From Candidatus Omnitrophota bacterium (lineage in GTDB: Bacteria > Omnitrophota > Gorgyraeia > JAGLLT01): a stretch of 5,410 nt of DNA. Each line of letters opens with the position of its first letter. The first letter of the stretch is position 1. A model generated the notes under the pieces. The model was not told where the DNA came from and ran no database searches. It saw nothing but the letters and a program-made list of their open reading frames with translations. Shown here piece after piece: positions 4,284-5,410 of the stretch. Location: positions 1-5,410 of the forward strand of contig DAOVNW010000074.1 of the NCBI GenBank assembly GCA_030630095.1, in the 5' to 3' direction. Position numbers and translations under genes: made by a program.

Positions 4284-5410
4284 ATGAATAAAAGACTTAA
4301 TGACATTGATAGCCAGCTTAATTTCCTGATGAAGGGTGTGGCTGATGTAATTTCCGAGAAGGAGCTGGTTTTGAAATTAAAGAAGTCAGCAAAGGAGAAG
4401 AAGCCTCTTCGGATAAAGTTGGGTATTGACGCCTCAGCTTCTGACATTCATCTGGGAACTGCTGTGCCCCTATATAAATTAAAACAGTTTCAGGAGTTAG
4501 GCCACCATGTTATTTTTCTAATCGGTGACTTTACGGGAATGATAGGTGATCCGACAGGACAGTCAAAAACCCGCAAGTCGTTAACTGAAAAGGACGTAAA
4601 AGAAAATTCCGGGAACTTAAAGAAGCAGATTTTTCGAATTTTAGACCCCGCCAAAACAGAGATAGTTTTTAACAGCGCCTGGTGTAAAAAAATGAACTTT
4701 TCAGAGGTCATCAAACTTGCTTCTCATTACACAGTAGCCCAGCTTTTAGAAAGGGATGACTTTGAAAAAAGATACAAGGGAAATCAGGCAATAGGGCTGC
4801 ACGAATTTTTGTACCCTTTGATTCAAGGCTATGATTCAGTTGTTCTGGAAGCTGACGTAGAAATTTGCGGCACAGACCAGAGGTTTAATTGCTTGGTGGC
4901 CCGCAGTTTTCAGGAAGTCTACGGACAGGAGCCTGAAGTCATCATTATGATGCCGGTCTTAGAGGGCCTTGGCACAAAAGAAAAGATGAGTAAAAGCCTG
5001 GGTAACTATATCGGCATTACCGAGTCCGCAGAAAATATGTTTGCTAAGTTAATGAGCATTACTGATGAGCAAATGCCGGACTATTTTAATCTTTGCACCA
5101 GATTGACCTCCGGCGAGGTTAAAAATGTTTTTGCCTCGCATAAAGACGCGCCCAAGAAACTCAAAGAGAGGCTGGCGGTTGAAATAGTTTCTATATATCA
5201 CGATAAGAAAAGCGCCGAGGAGGCAAAGGGAGTATTTGAATTAAAACACGGCAAGACAGGAAGAAATCTAAGGGCGAATATAAGTCAATCTAAGGAAGAA
5301 TTTAGGAAAATCGCTAAACAAATTGAGCTTTCTAAAGATGATTTAAAAGATAATAAAATCTGGATTTGCCGTCTGCTTACTTTAATAAAAGCGACAAGTA
5401 GTAACCCCGA
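4284..5410 (+). CDS. tyrS: Tyrosyl-tRNA synthetase, 3' end cut by the window
   Basis: It starts at ATG 4284 with AGGAG (4274-4278) 5 nt upstream. 375 residues are present and no stop is reached before the edge. Class Ic synthetases of this type are about 400-410 residues, so only the end of the S4-like C-terminal RNA-binding domain is missing. It activates tyrosine with ATP and charges tRNA-Tyr in the cytoplasm, as a homodimer in this family. Visible motifs are the HIGH-equivalent HLGT (56-59), FLIGDFTGMIGDPTG after it, VAQLLERDDFEKRYKG, HEFLYPLIQGYDSV, CGTDQRFN (GTDQ at 196-199, tyrosine-site region) and a perfect KMSKS (234-238) followed by LGNYIGI. These fit the TyrZ-like bacterial subtype better than the Escherichia coli TyrS subtype. 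The fourth HIGH position is Thr rather than the usual His. The gene has its own promoter and is functionally unrelated to the surface-protein genes upstream. Confidence 0.97.
   Translation, partial: MNKRLNDIDSQLNFLMKGVADVISEKELVLKLKKSAKEKKPLRIKLGIDASASDIHLGTAVPLYKLKQFQELGHHVIFLIGDFTGMIGDPTGQSKTRKSLTEKDVKENSGNLKKQIFRILDPAKTEIVFNSAWCKKMNFSEVIKLASHYTVAQLLERDDFEKRYKGNQAIGLHEFLYPLIQGYDSVVLEADVEICGTDQRFNCLVARSFQEVYGQEPEVIIMMPVLEGLGTKEKMSKSLGNYIGITESAENMFAKLMSITDEQMPDYFNLCTRLTSGEVKNVFASHKDAPKKLKERLAVEIVSIYHDKKSAEEAKGVFELKHGKTGRNLRANISQSKEEFRKIAKQIELSKDDLKDNKIWICRLLTLIKATSSNP

Noticed and set aside
4238..4714. Two minus-strand open frames (4238-4447 and 4490-4714)
   Set aside because: Both are antisense shadows of tyrS, whose plus-strand product is unmistakable.
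1..5410. CRISPR arrays, tRNA or rRNA genes, insertion sequences
   Set aside because: No regularly spaced repeats, no cloverleaf or rRNA-like stretch, and no transposase or terminal repeats were seen in any part of the window.

Overview
The window is bacterial, AT-rich (around 40% GC by eye) and densely coded on the plus strand. It contains a PEP-CTERM surface protein, a lipoprotein, strong AGGAGG-type ribosome binding sites and sigma70-type promoters. PEP-CTERM sorting implies a Gram-negative, exopolysaccharide-making bacterium. The style (a small beta-domain plus TPR exported protein, abundant beta-sandwich secreted proteins, moderate AT-richness) would suit an uncultured lineage such as Omnitrophota or a relative. 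That assignment is a guess from style, not proof.

Layout. Positions 1-218 hold the 3' end of an unrecognised, probably extracellular beta-rich protein. After 19 nt comes a 368-residue exported protein (238-1344). It has a signal peptide, a short beta domain, one TPR-like unit and a diverged duplication of about 95 residues that makes up its C-terminal half. A 106-nt gap with two strong Shine-Dalgarno sites leads to a 211-residue PEP-CTERM protein with a jelly-roll ectodomain (1451-2086). Positions 2087-2313 are non-coding. They hold a long imperfect hairpin whose nested inner loop displays an anti-Shine-Dalgarno-like sequence, an inverted repeat, and a consensus sigma70 promoter whose -10 box lies inside a perfect palindrome. 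That promoter drives a 621-residue lipoprotein (2314-4179), a glycoamylase-like/GH144-related (alpha/alpha) barrel fused to a C-terminal carbohydrate-binding-like beta-sandwich. A textbook intrinsic terminator closes it at 4196-4229. A separate promoter then leads into tyrS (4284 to the window end, about 25-35 residues missing).

How the parts fit. The first three genes and the lipoprotein all encode exported proteins, at least two with carbohydrate-binding-like folds. The lipoprotein probably cleaves or remodels a beta-glucan at the cell surface, and the PEP-CTERM protein is probably anchored or released through an exosortase encoded elsewhere. A joint role in surface polysaccharide handling is an inference. 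tyrS is an unrelated housekeeping gene isolated by the terminator. The least explained items are the structured 2100-2188 element, the duplicated-domain protein, and the double start region of the PEP-CTERM gene.
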